NCBI RefSeq assembly: GCF_021556395.1
Contig: NZ_JAKGCS010000017.1
Coordinates: 186,001 to 250,000, forward strand
Direction: 5' to 3'
DNA: 64,000 nucleotides
From: Acuticoccus kalidii
GTDB taxonomy: Bacteria; Pseudomonadota; Alphaproteobacteria; Rhizobiales; Amorphaceae
Shown here: positions 46,962 to 55,937 of the stretch, in pieces
Position numbering within the stretch: the first letter of the stretch is position 1
Layout: every line of letters starts with the position of its first letter
Program-made: the position numbers and the translations under genes
The notes under the pieces: model-generated
Databases searched by the model: none
The model's input: the letters and a program-made list of their open reading frames with translations, nothing else
What the model was told of the DNA's origin: nothing

Positions 46962-47923
46962 TGCGCAGCATGATCTTAGGGATCGCCGTTGCCGGCCTTG
47001 TCGCGGCGCCTTCGCTCGCCCAGGAGCGGATCGCGATCGGCTCCACCTCGGCATCGTCCAGCCACTACGGCTATTTCGTCGCCGTGTCCCAGCTCATCAA
47101 CCAGAATGTCGACGGCGTGTCGGCCAATGTGGTCGAGACCGGCGCGACGCTCGACAATCTGCGTCGCCTGCAGCGCAACCAGATCGATTTCGGCCTGGTG
47201 ACGACGAACGTCGCCTATGACGTCTTCAACGGTCGCGGCGACTTCGAGGGCAATGCCTACCAACCGATGACGCTGTGGGTGTACGCCTCATCGCCGCAGA
47301 ATGTGGTCGTCCGCGAGGACGCGGGCATCGAGTCCTTCGCCGATCTCGCCGGCAAGCGGATCAATCCGGGGATCAGCGGCTCGGCGACCGAATCGACCTC
47401 CGAAGCCGTGTTCGGCGCGCTCGGAGTGGAGCCGGAATGGGTTCGCGGGTCGACCGGCGATATCGTCGATCAGATCAAGGACAACCGGACGGCCGGCTAC
47501 GTCAAAAGCGGCTCCGGCAAGCGGCTCGACGCCTCCAGCATCGACATTGCGACGCTGACGCCGATCTCGCTCATCGGCCTCACCGACGAGCAAGTCGCGA
47601 CGATCGAAGAGAAGTTCCCCAACCTCTCGGTCGTCTCCGTCGCCGACGGTGAGGCGGGAGACGGCTATCCCGCCTACAAGACATGGGCCTTCGGCGTCGC
47701 CGCGCTCGCCCGGCCGGAAATGGACGACGAGCTCGCTTACCAGATCACCAAGGCGGTCATGGAGGACGAGTCGGTCCAGGCGGCGGCCTTCTCCGGCCTC
47801 AAGGGCTCCGACATTCCCGAGATGACGATGGAGCTGGCCACCACGCCGCTGCACCCCGGCGCCATGCGCTATTACGAGGAAATCGGCGTCGAGATCCCCG
47901 AGCGCCTCATTCCGGCGAACTGA
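46961..47923 (+). CDS. TAXI family TRAP transporter solute-binding protein
   Basis: A 320-residue periplasmic binding protein with a signal peptide (residues 1-20, MRSMILGIAVAGLVAAPSLA). The mature start RIAIGSTSASSSHYGYFVAVSQLIN and NQIDFGLVTTNVAYDVFNGRGDFEG are typical TAXI segments, as is FADLAGKRINPGISGSATE. TAXI proteins feed fused TRAP permeases and mostly bind dicarboxylates or amino acids such as glutamate; the ligand here is unknown. AGGGAGGA precedes the ATG. It is coupled to the AtuA-C gene. Confidence 0.9.
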   Translation: MRSMILGIAVAGLVAAPSLAQERIAIGSTSASSSHYGYFVAVSQLINQNVDGVSANVVETGATLDNLRRLQRNQIDFGLVTTNVAYDVFNGRGDFEGNAYQPMTLWVYASSPQNVVVREDAGIESFADLAGKRINPGISGSATESTSEAVFGALGVEPEWVRGSTGDIVDQIKDNRTAGYVKSGSGKRLDASSIDIATLTPISLIGLTDEQVATIEEKFPNLSVVSVADGEAGDGYPAYKTWAFGVAALARPEMDDELAYQITKAVMEDESVQAAAFSGLKGSDIPEMTMELATTPLHPGAMRYYEEIGVEIPERLIPAN

Positions 47924-47974
47924 ACCGACATCAGACGGCCGGGTCAGCCCGGCCGCTCCCCGGGAGGCTAACGG

Positions 47975-49873
47975 ATGCGCCAGACGCTGCAGCGAGCGGT
48001 CGCGCTCGTCACCGGACTGTTCATTCTCTATACGGCGGCCGCAGGGCCGTATGACGCGCTCGTGCAGCGCTCGGTCATGGTGGCGCTGGTCATCACGCTG
48101 GGGTTCCTCGCTTACCCGCTGCGCCTCGGCGGGCGGCTGCAACGGCTCGGCCTCGCCATCGACCTCGTGCTCTGGACGGGGGCCGTGATCGCTGCGCTCT
48201 ACGTCACCGCCAACGCCGAGCGGATCATGACGACGCTGCCGATGGCGGCGCCGGAGGAGATCGCGCTCACCGTCGTCCTCGTGGTGGCCATTCTGGAACT
48301 CGCCCGGCGGACCGTCGGCCTCGCCTTCCCGATTCTCGTCGGGATCGGCATTGCCTATGTCTTTCTGGGACACCTCATTCCGGGCCGGCTCGGTCATCGG
48401 GGTTACGACGTTCTGTTCGTGACCGAGACGCTCTATCTCACCGATATCGGCCTGTGGGGCTCGCTGACCGGAATCGCGGCGACCATCATCGCAGCGTTCG
48501 TCCTGTTCGGTGCGATGCTCTTGCACACCGGCGGCGGCGAGACGTTCATGAACCTCGCCCTTCTCGTCTCCGGCCGTTCCACCGGCGGCGCGGCGAAAAT
48601 GGCGACGGTCGCCTCGGCCTGCTTCGGCACGGTGAACGGGAGCGCGGTCGCCAACGTTGCCACCACCGGCACGATGACCATTCCGCTGATGAAGCGGATC
48701 GGCTATCCCGCGCCCTTCGCCGGCGCGGTGGAGGCGGTGGCCTCGACGGGCGGGCAGATCACGCCGCCGATCCTCGGCGCGGCGGCCTTCATCATGTCCG
48801 AGATGATCGGCGTCGAATATCTGAGGATCGCGCTCGCCGCGCTGATCCCGGCGATGCTCTTTTATGTCGGCGTCTTCACCACGATCCATCTCATCGCGCT
48901 GCGCAAGAATATCGGCGTCGTGCCGGCCGAGCAGATCCCCTCGGTGCGGGTCGCGCTCGATCCTGTGCGGCTCTTGCCGGTGATCTGCGGTCTGACCGGC
49001 CTCATCTGGATGATGGCGTCCGGCCGCTCCGTCGTCTTCGCCGCCGCATTCGGCATCGCCGCGATCGTGTTGCCCTTCGTCATCGGCGATCTCATCGTCA
49101 ACCGCCAACCTTTGAAGACGGCGAAGTCCCTTCTCGACGGGCTCGTGGAGGCCGGCAACGGCATCGTCATCATCGCGTTGATGCTGGCGGGCGCGCAGAT
49201 CCTCGTCGCGCTCATCAACCTCACCGGCGTCGGCGTCACGCTGTCGTCGCTCACGGTTGCCATCGGCGGGGAAAGCCTCGTTCTGATCGGGCTGATCGTC
49301 GCCGTCGCCTGCCTCATTCTCGGCATGGGCATCCCCACGACGGCGGCCTACGTGCTGGTTGCCGCGGTGATGGCGCCGGCGCTGATCACGGTGGGCGTGG
49401 AACCGCTCGTCGCCCACATGTTCGTCTTCTACTACGCAACGATTTCGGTGATCACGCCGCCGGTGTGCATCGCGGTCTTCGTCGCGGCCTCGATCGCCCG
49501 GACGGACTGGTGGCCGACCGCGCTCAACGCGGTGCGCCTCGCGGCCGTCACCTACGTCGTGCCGTTCATGTTCTTGTCGTATCCGGGAATGCTGTGGTCG
49601 GGCTCGTCGCTCGATATCGTGGAGGCGGTGATTTCGGGCGGGGCGCTGGTGCTCGCGACGTCACTGTTCCTGTCCGGCACGCAGATCGCGGGAGGCCGGC
49701 TCGTTCCGGCGCTTCTCTATCTGCCGGCCGCGGCCCTCGCCATCGTCCCGTCGGAAATCGCGCTCGTCGCCAGCATCGCCCTCATCGTCACCGGGATCGT
49801 GATCGGCCGCCCGTTCCGCCACAGGGAAACGCCGCCTGGCTGGACCGCGAGCGAACTCGAACGGTCCGGCTGA
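47975..49873 (+). CDS. TRAP transporter permease, fused 4TM/12TM type
   Basis: A 632-residue fused DctQ-DctM inner-membrane transporter subunit. An N-terminal small-subunit part (about residues 1-100) leads into the large subunit with GIGIAYVFLGHLIPG, MNLALLVSGRSTGGAAKMATVAS, GSAVANVATTGTMTIPLMKRIGY and VASTGGQITPPILGAAAFIM. The second half has GMGIPTTAAYVLVAAVMAPAL and ITPPVCIAVFVAASIA. GGGAGG lies 7 nt upstream of the ATG. With the TAXI protein it forms a complete sodium- or proton-driven importer. It is convergent with holA. Confidence 0.93.
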   Translation: MRQTLQRAVALVTGLFILYTAAAGPYDALVQRSVMVALVITLGFLAYPLRLGGRLQRLGLAIDLVLWTGAVIAALYVTANAERIMTTLPMAAPEEIALTVVLVVAILELARRTVGLAFPILVGIGIAYVFLGHLIPGRLGHRGYDVLFVTETLYLTDIGLWGSLTGIAATIIAAFVLFGAMLLHTGGGETFMNLALLVSGRSTGGAAKMATVASACFGTVNGSAVANVATTGTMTIPLMKRIGYPAPFAGAVEAVASTGGQITPPILGAAAFIMSEMIGVEYLRIALAALIPAMLFYVGVFTTIHLIALRKNIGVVPAEQIPSVRVALDPVRLLPVICGLTGLIWMMASGRSVVFAAAFGIAAIVLPFVIGDLIVNRQPLKTAKSLLDGLVEAGNGIVIIALMLAGAQILVALINLTGVGVTLSSLTVAIGGESLVLIGLIVAVACLILGMGIPTTAAYVLVAAVMAPALITVGVEPLVAHMFVFYYATISVITPPVCIAVFVAASIARTDWWPTALNAVRLAAVTYVVPFMFLSYPGMLWSGSSLDIVEAVISGGALVLATSLFLSGTQIAGGRLVPALLYLPAAALAIVPSEIALVASIALIVTGIVIGRPFRHRETPPGWTASELERSG

Positions 49874-49894
49874 GCGACGATGGCGGGAAAGGCG

Positions 49895-50923
49895 TTAGCG
49901 CGCGCTGGCCTGGGACGCGATCCGAAACAGGAGATCCTGCGTCACCGGGATCGACAGATGCGGCATCGTCCGCGTCGAGAAGGTGGCGTCGGCGATCGCA
50001 GCCGAGGCGGCGCGCAGTCGCTCCGGTGACCAGCGATCGAGGATCCGCGCCGCCGCGTCCTTCCGCGCACCGAAAAAGGGTGGACGCACATTCTCCACCG
50101 CCCGGCCCGGTGACTGACCGTTCGCGACGGCAGCGGCGGCGAGCTCCAGCGTGTGGCTCATTCGCTGTGCCGCCATCAGGAGTTGCACGGCGGCCGAATC
50201 CTGCTTCAACAGGCGCGTGAGGAGCCTGTCGAGGCGTTCCCGCTGGCCGAGAAATGCCGCGTCCACCGCATCGCCGATCTGGCTGACCGCGACGTCGCCC
50301 ACCACGGCATCGACGTCGGCGACGGTGAGACGCCCCTCGTCCACCGCGTGAAGACAGGCCTTCAGAACCTCGTTGCGGGAGGCCGCGCGGTCGGCGCCGA
50401 GCCGTTCGATCAGCGTCGCCCGCGCGTCGAAATCGACGGTGATGCCGAGGCGCTGGGCCTCCTCGTCGACCATGCGCTCGAGGTCGCGCTCGCCGTCCAC
50501 CGGGCAATAAATAGCGACGGCGGACCTGTGGTCCTCGACCTCCTTGCGCAGCCCGGTGCCGCGTCGGAGATCGCCGGCCTCGACGACGACGACGGAGTCC
50601 GTCGGCGGATGGGCGAGAAGCGGCGAGACCGCCGGGGAGAGATTGCGGCTCGCCCCGTCGCGGACGAGGATCAGCCGGCGGTCGCCGAAGAGGGACACGG
50701 TGTTCGCCTCGTCCATCAGCCGGGCGGGGTCGGCGGTGACGTTCGCGGCATCGAGCTTAACCACCGCGAAGGGATCGTCGCCATCCTTTTGGAAGAGCGC
50801 GGTGATCGTTTCCGTCACCTCGGTGACGAGCCCGCGATCGGGCCCGAACACCAGGATGACCGGCGGCAATTTCGCGGCCTCGTCGAGACGCCGCGCGACA
50901 TCGGACGCCTTGAGCGCCGTCAC
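49895..50923 (-). CDS. holA: DNA polymerase III delta subunit
   Basis: A 342-residue clamp-loader subunit with a divergent AAA+ fold. VILVFGPDRGLVTEVTETI is the start of domain I. DLRRGTGLRKEVEDHRSAVAIYCPVDGERDL and the C-terminal helical VAVSQIGDAVDAAFLGQRERLDRLLTRLL, with the LLxxA-type DnaN/DnaQ collar, are typical of alphaproteobacterial HolA. The start is GTG at 50923, overlapping the lptE stop by 4 nt. Confidence 0.92.
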   Translation of the reverse strand: MTALKASDVARRLDEAAKLPPVILVFGPDRGLVTEVTETITALFQKDGDDPFAVVKLDAANVTADPARLMDEANTVSLFGDRRLILVRDGASRNLSPAVSPLLAHPPTDSVVVVEAGDLRRGTGLRKEVEDHRSAVAIYCPVDGERDLERMVDEEAQRLGITVDFDARATLIERLGADRAASRNEVLKACLHAVDEGRLTVADVDAVVGDVAVSQIGDAVDAAFLGQRERLDRLLTRLLKQDSAAVQLLMAAQRMSHTLELAAAAVANGQSPGRAVENVRPPFFGARKDAAARILDRWSPERLRAASAAIADATFSTRTMPHLSIPVTQDLLFRIASQASAR

Positions 50924-51444
50924 GATTCCGAGCGCTTGGCCGCGAAATAGGCGGCGATGCGGGCGGAGATCTGTTCGGCCGCGGTCTTCGCCGCGCGGGC
51001 CGAGGCGTCGCGCTCGGCGCGGACATTGGCGAAGCGCTGCGAGGAGAAGTCGTAAGAGGCCGTGACCGTGCTGGAGCCGGTCAGCAGCGTCTTCTCGGTG
51101 GCGATCTCGGACAGGATGAACGTCGTGTCGAGGGTGAAGAGGACGGCCGCCGGCAAGTCCTCTTCGAGCTGCACCGCAAGCGGGTCGGTCGCGTTATTGG
51201 CGATGATGCGCAGGCGGAAGCGTTCCTCGTCCGCCGGCCCGCCATCGCCGCGGAACAGGAAGAGGAGCTCGTTGCGCAGAACCTGCTCGGTATAATCCCG
51301 CGGCGGGTCGACCACGATCGCCCGCAGATCCGGGACGGGCGACAAGGGGCCGCCCGAGGCCGCATCGAGATAGAGCGGACGCACCTGGCAGCCCGCGACG
51401 ACGAGCCCCAGCAGCGTCGCCGCGAGGAGGCTACGCCACCACAT
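50920..51444 (-). CDS. lptE: LPS-assembly lipoprotein LptE
   Basis: A 174-residue outer-membrane lipoprotein that plugs the LptD barrel. The signal peptide has a lipobox LVVAGC with the lipidated Cys at residue 19. The body has [17 protein letters not shown] and [13 protein letters not shown], and ends in a helix rich in Ala ([20 protein letters not shown]). The assignment leans on the leuS-lptE-holA order that is standard in the group. The ATG at 51444 overlaps the leuS stop by 14 nt. Confidence 0.88.
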   Translation of the reverse strand: MWWRSLLAATLLGLVVAGCQVRPLYLDAASGGPLSPVPDLRAIVVDPPRDYTEQVLRNELLFLFRGDGGPADEERFRLRIIANNATDPLAVQLEEDLPAAVLFTLDTTFILSEIATEKTLLTGSSTVTASYDFSSQRFANVRAERDASARAAKTAAEQISARIAAYFAAKRSES

Positions 51445-54004
51445 TGACGATCCGGTGCGGCACGACGATGATCCGCCGAGGCGGGCCATCGAGGAAACGC
51501 TGAACGTCCTCAAGCGCCAATACCGCACGCTCGATATCCTCCTTGGCCGCATCTTTCGGCACGGTGATCTCCGCCCGCTTCTTGCCGTTCACCTGGACCG
51601 GAAGCGTCACCGCGTCCTCCACGAGTAGGCTCTCGTCCACCTTGGGCCAAGAGGCCGCGGCCGCAAAGCCCTCGTTGCCGATCGCCGTCCAGCATTCCTC
51701 CGCGAGGTGCGGCATCATCGGCGCGAAGCACCGGATCATCGCGTCGACGCTTTCGCGGATCGCGGCGCCCGGCGTCGCGGGATCGGCGAGCGCCTTCTGA
51801 AGGACGTTCGCCCACTCGTAAAGACGCGCGACGGCGCGGTTGAAGCCGAGGCCCTCGATGTCGCTTTCGATCGCACGGATCGAGGCGTGGGTCGCCTTGC
51901 GCAGCGCGAGCCCGTCGCCGGTACCCGGATCCTCCATCCGCCCGATCGCGTCGCCGATGAGGCGCCAGACGCGCTGCACGAAGCGGTGCGCGGAGTCGAC
52001 GCCGCCGTCGGTCCACTCGATATCGCGTTCGGGCGGCGTGTCGGAGAGCATGAACCAGCGGGCCGTATCGGCGCCGTAGCTCGAAATGATCTCATCGGGA
52101 TCGACGACGTTCTTCTTTGACTTCGACATCGATTCCACCGCGCCGACGGTGATCGGCTCACCGGTCTTCGCGTGAACCGCGGCGCCGTTATCGAGGACGA
52201 CTTCCTCCGGGAAGACCCAGTTGCCGGCGGCGTCTTTGTAGGTCTCGTGCGTGACCATGCCTTGGGTGAAGAGACCGGCGAACGGCTCGGGCCGGTCGCC
52301 ATAACCCGCCTTGGCGACCGCGCGCATGAAGAAACGCGAATAGAGAAGGTGCAGGATCGCGTGCTCGACGCCGCCGATATATTGGTCGACCGGCAGCCAG
52401 CTTTCCATCACGTCCGGCACGATTGGCATGTCCGTCGCGTCGGGCGCGGTGAAGCGGGCGAAATACCAGGACGAGTCGACGAAGGTGTCCATCGTGTCGG
52501 TCTCGCGCCGGGCGGGGCCGTCACAGGTCGGACAGGTCACCTTCGTGAAGGTCGGGTGGCGGTCGAGCGGGTTGCCCGGCACGTCGAAGGTCACATCGTC
52601 GGGCAGCGTGACGGGAAGCTGATCCTCCGGCACCGGGACGATGCCGCACGCCTCGCAGTGGATCACGGGGATCGGACAGCCCCAATAACGCTGCCGGGAG
52701 ATGCCCCAATCGCGCAGGCGATAGTTCACCTTGCGCTCGCCCTGCGGCTGGTTGCCCAGCATCCGCGCCTCGAGCCGGCTCGCGATCGCGTCCTTCGCAT
52801 CGGGAATCGTCATCCCGTTGAGGAAGTGCGAATTGATGAGAACGCCGTCGCCGGTATAGGCCTCGACACCGACATCGAACGTGTCGTCCGCGTCGTTCGG
52901 CCGGACCACGGTGATGACGGGCAGGTCGTATTTCAGCGCGAAGTCGAGGTCGCGCTGGTCGTGCGCCGGGCAGCCGAAGATGGCGCCCGTGCCGTATTCC
53001 ATCAGGATGAAGTTGGCGACATAGACCGGCATCACCTCGCCCTCGAGGAACGGGTGGGCGACGCGAAGGCCGGTGTCGATGCCCTTCTTCTCCGCGCTCT
53101 CGATCGCGACCGCGCTCGTGCCCATGCGCTGGGTCTCTTCGATGAATGCGGCGACGTCGGGCCGCGCGGCGGCGACGGCCTGCGCCAGCGGATGACCGGC
53201 GGCGACGGCGACGAAGCTCGCCCCGAAGATCGTGTCGGGTCGGGTGGTGAAGACCTCGATCTCGTTCGAGCCGTCCGGCCCGGTCGACTTCATCTCGAAG
53301 CGCATTCGCAGGCCCTCGGACCGGCCGATCCAGTTGCGCTGCATCAGGCGCACCTTGTCGGGCCAGCGGTCGAGGCCGTCGATCGCATCGAGAAGATCAT
53401 CGGCATAGTCGGTGATCTTGAAGAACCACTGAGACAGCTCGCGCTGCTCGACTTGCGCGCCGGAGCGCCAGCCGCGACCGTCGATCACCTGCTCGTTGGC
53501 GAGGACGGTCTGGTCGACGGGGTCCCAGTTCACCTTGCTGGTTTTGCGGGCGACGAGACCTTCTTTCAGGAACGCCAGAAAAAGGCGCTGCTGCTGATGG
53601 TAATAATCGACATCGCAGGTGGCGAATTCGCGCGACCAGTCGAGGGAGAGCCCCATCGACTTGAGTTGCTTCTTCATCGACGCGATGTTGGCGTAGGTCC
53701 ACTCGCGCGGATGGATGTTGTTCTGCATCGCGGCGTTTTCGGCCGGCATGCCGAAGGCGTCCCACCCCATCGGGTGCAGCACGTTGTAACCCTTGGCGCG
53801 ACGATAACGCGCGACGACATCGCCCATCGTGTAATTTCGGACATGCCCCATGTGGATGCGCCCGGAGGGATACGGGAACATCTCGAGGACATAATATTTC
53901 GGCCTGGGGTCGTCGTTGTGAGTGCGGAACAGATCCGCCTCGTCCCAGGCCGCGCGCCACTTGGCTTCGATGGTGGGCGCGTTGTAACGCTCTGACGTAC
54001 TCAT
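51431..54004 (-). CDS. leuS: Leucyl-tRNA synthetase
   Basis: An 857-residue class Ia synthetase. The HIGH motif is [18 protein letters not shown] (HMGH at residues 51-54). An editing CP1 domain is present with [17 protein letters not shown] and [39 protein letters not shown] and [15 protein letters not shown] (KMSKS loop at about residue 625) follow, then anticodon-binding and C-terminal domains. The start at 54004 ([16 protein letters not shown]) gives the normal length; upstream in-frame codons have no homology. A tRNA-Leu gene lies 1.8 kb away. Confidence 0.97.
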   Translation of the reverse strand: MSTSERYNAPTIEAKWRAAWDEADLFRTHNDDPRPKYYVLEMFPYPSGRIHMGHVRNYTMGDVVARYRRAKGYNVLHPMGWDAFGMPAENAAMQNNIHPREWTYANIASMKKQLKSMGLSLDWSREFATCDVDYYHQQQRLFLAFLKEGLVARKTSKVNWDPVDQTVLANEQVIDGRGWRSGAQVEQRELSQWFFKITDYADDLLDAIDGLDRWPDKVRLMQRNWIGRSEGLRMRFEMKSTGPDGSNEIEVFTTRPDTIFGASFVAVAAGHPLAQAVAAARPDVAAFIEETQRMGTSAVAIESAEKKGIDTGLRVAHPFLEGEVMPVYVANFILMEYGTGAIFGCPAHDQRDLDFALKYDLPVITVVRPNDADDTFDVGVEAYTGDGVLINSHFLNGMTIPDAKDAIASRLEARMLGNQPQGERKVNYRLRDWGISRQRYWGCPIPVIHCEACGIVPVPEDQLPVTLPDDVTFDVPGNPLDRHPTFTKVTCPTCDGPARRETDTMDTFVDSSWYFARFTAPDATDMPIVPDVMESWLPVDQYIGGVEHAILHLLYSRFFMRAVAKAGYGDRPEPFAGLFTQGMVTHETYKDAAGNWVFPEEVVLDNGAAVHAKTGEPITVGAVESMSKSKKNVVDPDEIISSYGADTARWFMLSDTPPERDIEWTDGGVDSAHRFVQRVWRLIGDAIGRMEDPGTGDGLALRKATHASIRAIESDIEGLGFNRAVARLYEWANVLQKALADPATPGAAIRESVDAMIRCFAPMMPHLAEECWTAIGNEGFAAAASWPKVDESLLVEDAVTLPVQVNGKKRAEITVPKDAAKEDIERAVLALEDVQRFLDGPPRRIIVVPHRIVNVVA

Positions 54005-54069
54005 GAATTGGACCGGCGATGCAGATTGACGCCGGACCATGGGCAAGAGATCGCCGGGGGTCAACACTC

Positions 54070-54756
54070 ATGACAGCCATCGACGTCGCAAACGGGGTCG
54101 CCGAGCGTCTCGACGCGGTTCGCCGCTCGATCGACAAGGCCACCGCCGATGCGGGCCGCACCGATCACGTGACGCTCGTCGCCGTGACGAAGACATTCGA
54201 GGCGGAACATATCCGCCCCGCCCTCGTGGCCGGCCAGCGCGTCGTCGGCGAGAATCGGGTGCAGGAGGCGAAGGCCAAATGGCCCGCGCTGCGCGAGGCG
54301 TTCGACGATATCGAGCTGCACCTTCTGGGGCCGCTCCAGTCGAACAAGGCGAAGGAGGCCGTCGCCCTCTTCGACGTCATCCAGAGCGTCGACCGCGAGA
54401 AGATCGCGACCGCCATCGCCAAGGCGGCCGACGATGCCGGGCGGATGCCGCGCTGCATGGTCCAGGTCAATATCGGCCGCGAGCCGCAAAAGGCCGGCAT
54501 CGAACCGGAGGAGACGCTCGCCTTCGTGGAACGGTGCAAGGCGCTCGGCCTTCCCGTCGAGGCGCTGATGGCGATCCCGCCGGTCGACGAGCCGCCCGGG
54601 CCGCACTTCGACGCGCTCGCCGCCCTCGCCGCCGATTGCGGGCTGAAGACCTCGATGGGAATGTCGGGCGATTACGAGGAGGCGATCGCCCACGGTGCGA
54701 ACTTCGTCCGTGTCGGCTCGGCGATCTTCGGATCGCGCCCGCCGATCGCCGGCTGA
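54070..54756 (+). CDS. YggS family pyridoxal phosphate-binding protein (PLPBP)
   Basis: A 228-residue single-domain alanine-racemase-fold protein that binds PLP and helps B6 homeostasis. The PLP lysine is in LVAVTKTFEAEHIRPAL. VVGENRVQEAKAKWP, LHLLGPLQSNKAKEAV, and TSMGMSGDYEEAIAHGANFVRVGSAIFG (in outline) are the family signatures. The start at 54070 follows homology. It is divergent from leuS with 65 bp between starts. Confidence 0.93.
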   Translation: MTAIDVANGVAERLDAVRRSIDKATADAGRTDHVTLVAVTKTFEAEHIRPALVAGQRVVGENRVQEAKAKWPALREAFDDIELHLLGPLQSNKAKEAVALFDVIQSVDREKIATAIAKAADDAGRMPRCMVQVNIGREPQKAGIEPEETLAFVERCKALGLPVEALMAIPPVDEPPGPHFDALAALAADCGLKTSMGMSGDYEEAIAHGANFVRVGSAIFGSRPPIAG

Positions 54757-54781
54757 TGGCCGCCGGTGCGGTGCGCCGGCC

Positions 54782-55564
54782 TCAGAAAGTGTACCAGAAG
54801 CCGAGCTTTCCGCCGAACTCCTGCAAGGCATTGCGGCCATAGACGGTCGCAAGCCCGGTCACTTCGACCTGAAGCCGCTCCGTCACCTGGCGGACGACGC
54901 TGCCCGAGACCTTGTGGAACTGCACGTCGCTGCCGCCGACCTCGAAGGTTGAGAAGGTCTGCGCCAGCACCATCCAACGCGGTGTCAGCAGCCGGCCGAC
55001 CGTGAGGTCGATATTCACCTCGTCCGCATCGTCGCTCCGAAAGGCGACGCGGTAGCCGGCCTGGATGTCGGCGAAGGTGTGTTTGCCGAGCACCTTGCCG
55101 CCGACGCCGACCAACGCCCGCGCATCGAGTGCCGGCCCGTCCGCCGGGGCGCTCGTCCCATCTGCGTCGAAGCCGCCGGAGACGATCTTGACCTCGGTGG
55201 AAAAGACCCAGCTCGGCGCCTTGTGAAGCCGTAGACGTGCCCCGCCCGCAACGCCGCCGAACGACGTCGACACGGGGGCGATCAGCGTCGGCGAAAGCTC
55301 GGTCTCGACGCTCTCCTGCCGCAGCTCGCCGATCGCGATCGCGGTGAGCCACGGCCGGACGCCATACTCGAACCGGCCAGTCAACTCAAACTTGCGGTAC
55401 TCCGGCACGCTGACGAGCTTGCCATCCTCGTCGAACCCGTTTTCGCCATAGGTGAAGGAGCTTGCGACGAAGGTCTTCGTTTCACCGCGCTCCAGCGTCC
55501 AAGCCCCTGATAATGCGAGGGATGGCCAGACAATGGCGATGACGGCGAATGCGAAGCGAACCAT
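54782..55564 (-). CDS. Predicted exported beta-barrel outer-membrane protein
   Basis: A 260-residue protein with a signal peptide (about residues 1-20, ending ALSGA). The rest alternates polar and non-polar residues in short strands with Gly/Asp turns, for example RKFELTGRFEYGVRPWLTAIAIGEL and GGKLGFWYTF. It ends in aromatic Phe after Trp-Tyr-Thr, the classic outer-membrane barrel sorting signal. No family name is certain. Function unknown; an adhesin or transport role is not implied. It lies downstream of an interrupted inverted repeat. Confidence 0.72.
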   Translation of the reverse strand: MVRFAFAVIAIVWPSLALSGAWTLERGETKTFVASSFTYGENGFDEDGKLVSVPEYRKFELTGRFEYGVRPWLTAIAIGELRQESVETELSPTLIAPVSTSFGGVAGGARLRLHKAPSWVFSTEVKIVSGGFDADGTSAPADGPALDARALVGVGGKVLGKHTFADIQAGYRVAFRSDDADEVNIDLTVGRLLTPRWMVLAQTFSTFEVGGSDVQFHKVSGSVVRQVTERLQVEVTGLATVYGRNALQEFGGKLGFWYTF

Positions 55565-55609
55565 GATGCAGCCCCCCAGCCGGAACGAAGGGTTCTCCTT
55601 CGCCTCAGG

Positions 55610-55649
55610 TCAACGTATCAATCTATAATTGAATTGATAGGTGTTGACC
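55610..55649. repeat. Interrupted inverted repeat upstream of the barrel-protein gene
   Basis: GTCAAC-g-TATCAAT and ATTGATA-ggt-GTTGAC pair as a nested inverted repeat around a 10-bp AT-rich centre, 46 bp upstream of the minus-strand barrel-protein gene. It is much richer in A/T than its surroundings and may be an operator or promoter region. Confidence 0.5.
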
Positions 55650-55771
55650 ATCCGCATCTTTGTCGCCTCGGCGCCGCGGGTGGAGGCGCAGATCCGGGTA
55701 GCGCTGCCGCTGCATGTGTCGTATAGGAGCCGTCGCTGCCTCGAGCGCTCCGTTCGAGGTTTCCGGAACGC

Positions 55772-55856
55772 GCGGGCGTGGCGGAATTGGTAGACGCAGC
55801 GGACTCAAAATCCGCCGCCGCAAGGCTTGTCGGTTCGAGTCCGACCGCCCGCACCA
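55772..55856 (+). tRNA. tRNA-Leu (anticodon CAA)
   Basis: An 85-nt class II tRNA. The acceptor GCGGGCG pairs with CGCCCGC, followed by ACCA encoded in the gene. The D-loop carries AATTGGTAGACGC, the anticodon stem-loop is GCGGA-CTCAAAA-TCCGC with anticodon CAA, and the T arm is GTCGG-TTCGAGT-CCGAC. The variable arm between them (CGCCGCAAGGCTT region) is long, as in leucine tRNAs. It reads UUG codons. Confidence 0.96.
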
Positions 55857-55937
55857 CCTTTGTGGCGCATCCGCGCTTCGCGCTGCTTGAGCGCAGGGTT
55901 CACCGGTTCGAACTTTACCCGCCCCTCGGACGATCCC

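Noticed and set aside
47288..49417. A 709-codon minus-strand frame opposite the TRAP permease.
   Set aside because: Arg/Asp/Glu/His-rich low-complexity translation typical of antisense to membrane-protein codons; the plus-strand permease is well conserved.
52172..53995. A 607-codon plus-strand frame opposite leuS.
   Set aside because: Antisense shadow of leucyl-tRNA synthetase, without family motifs.
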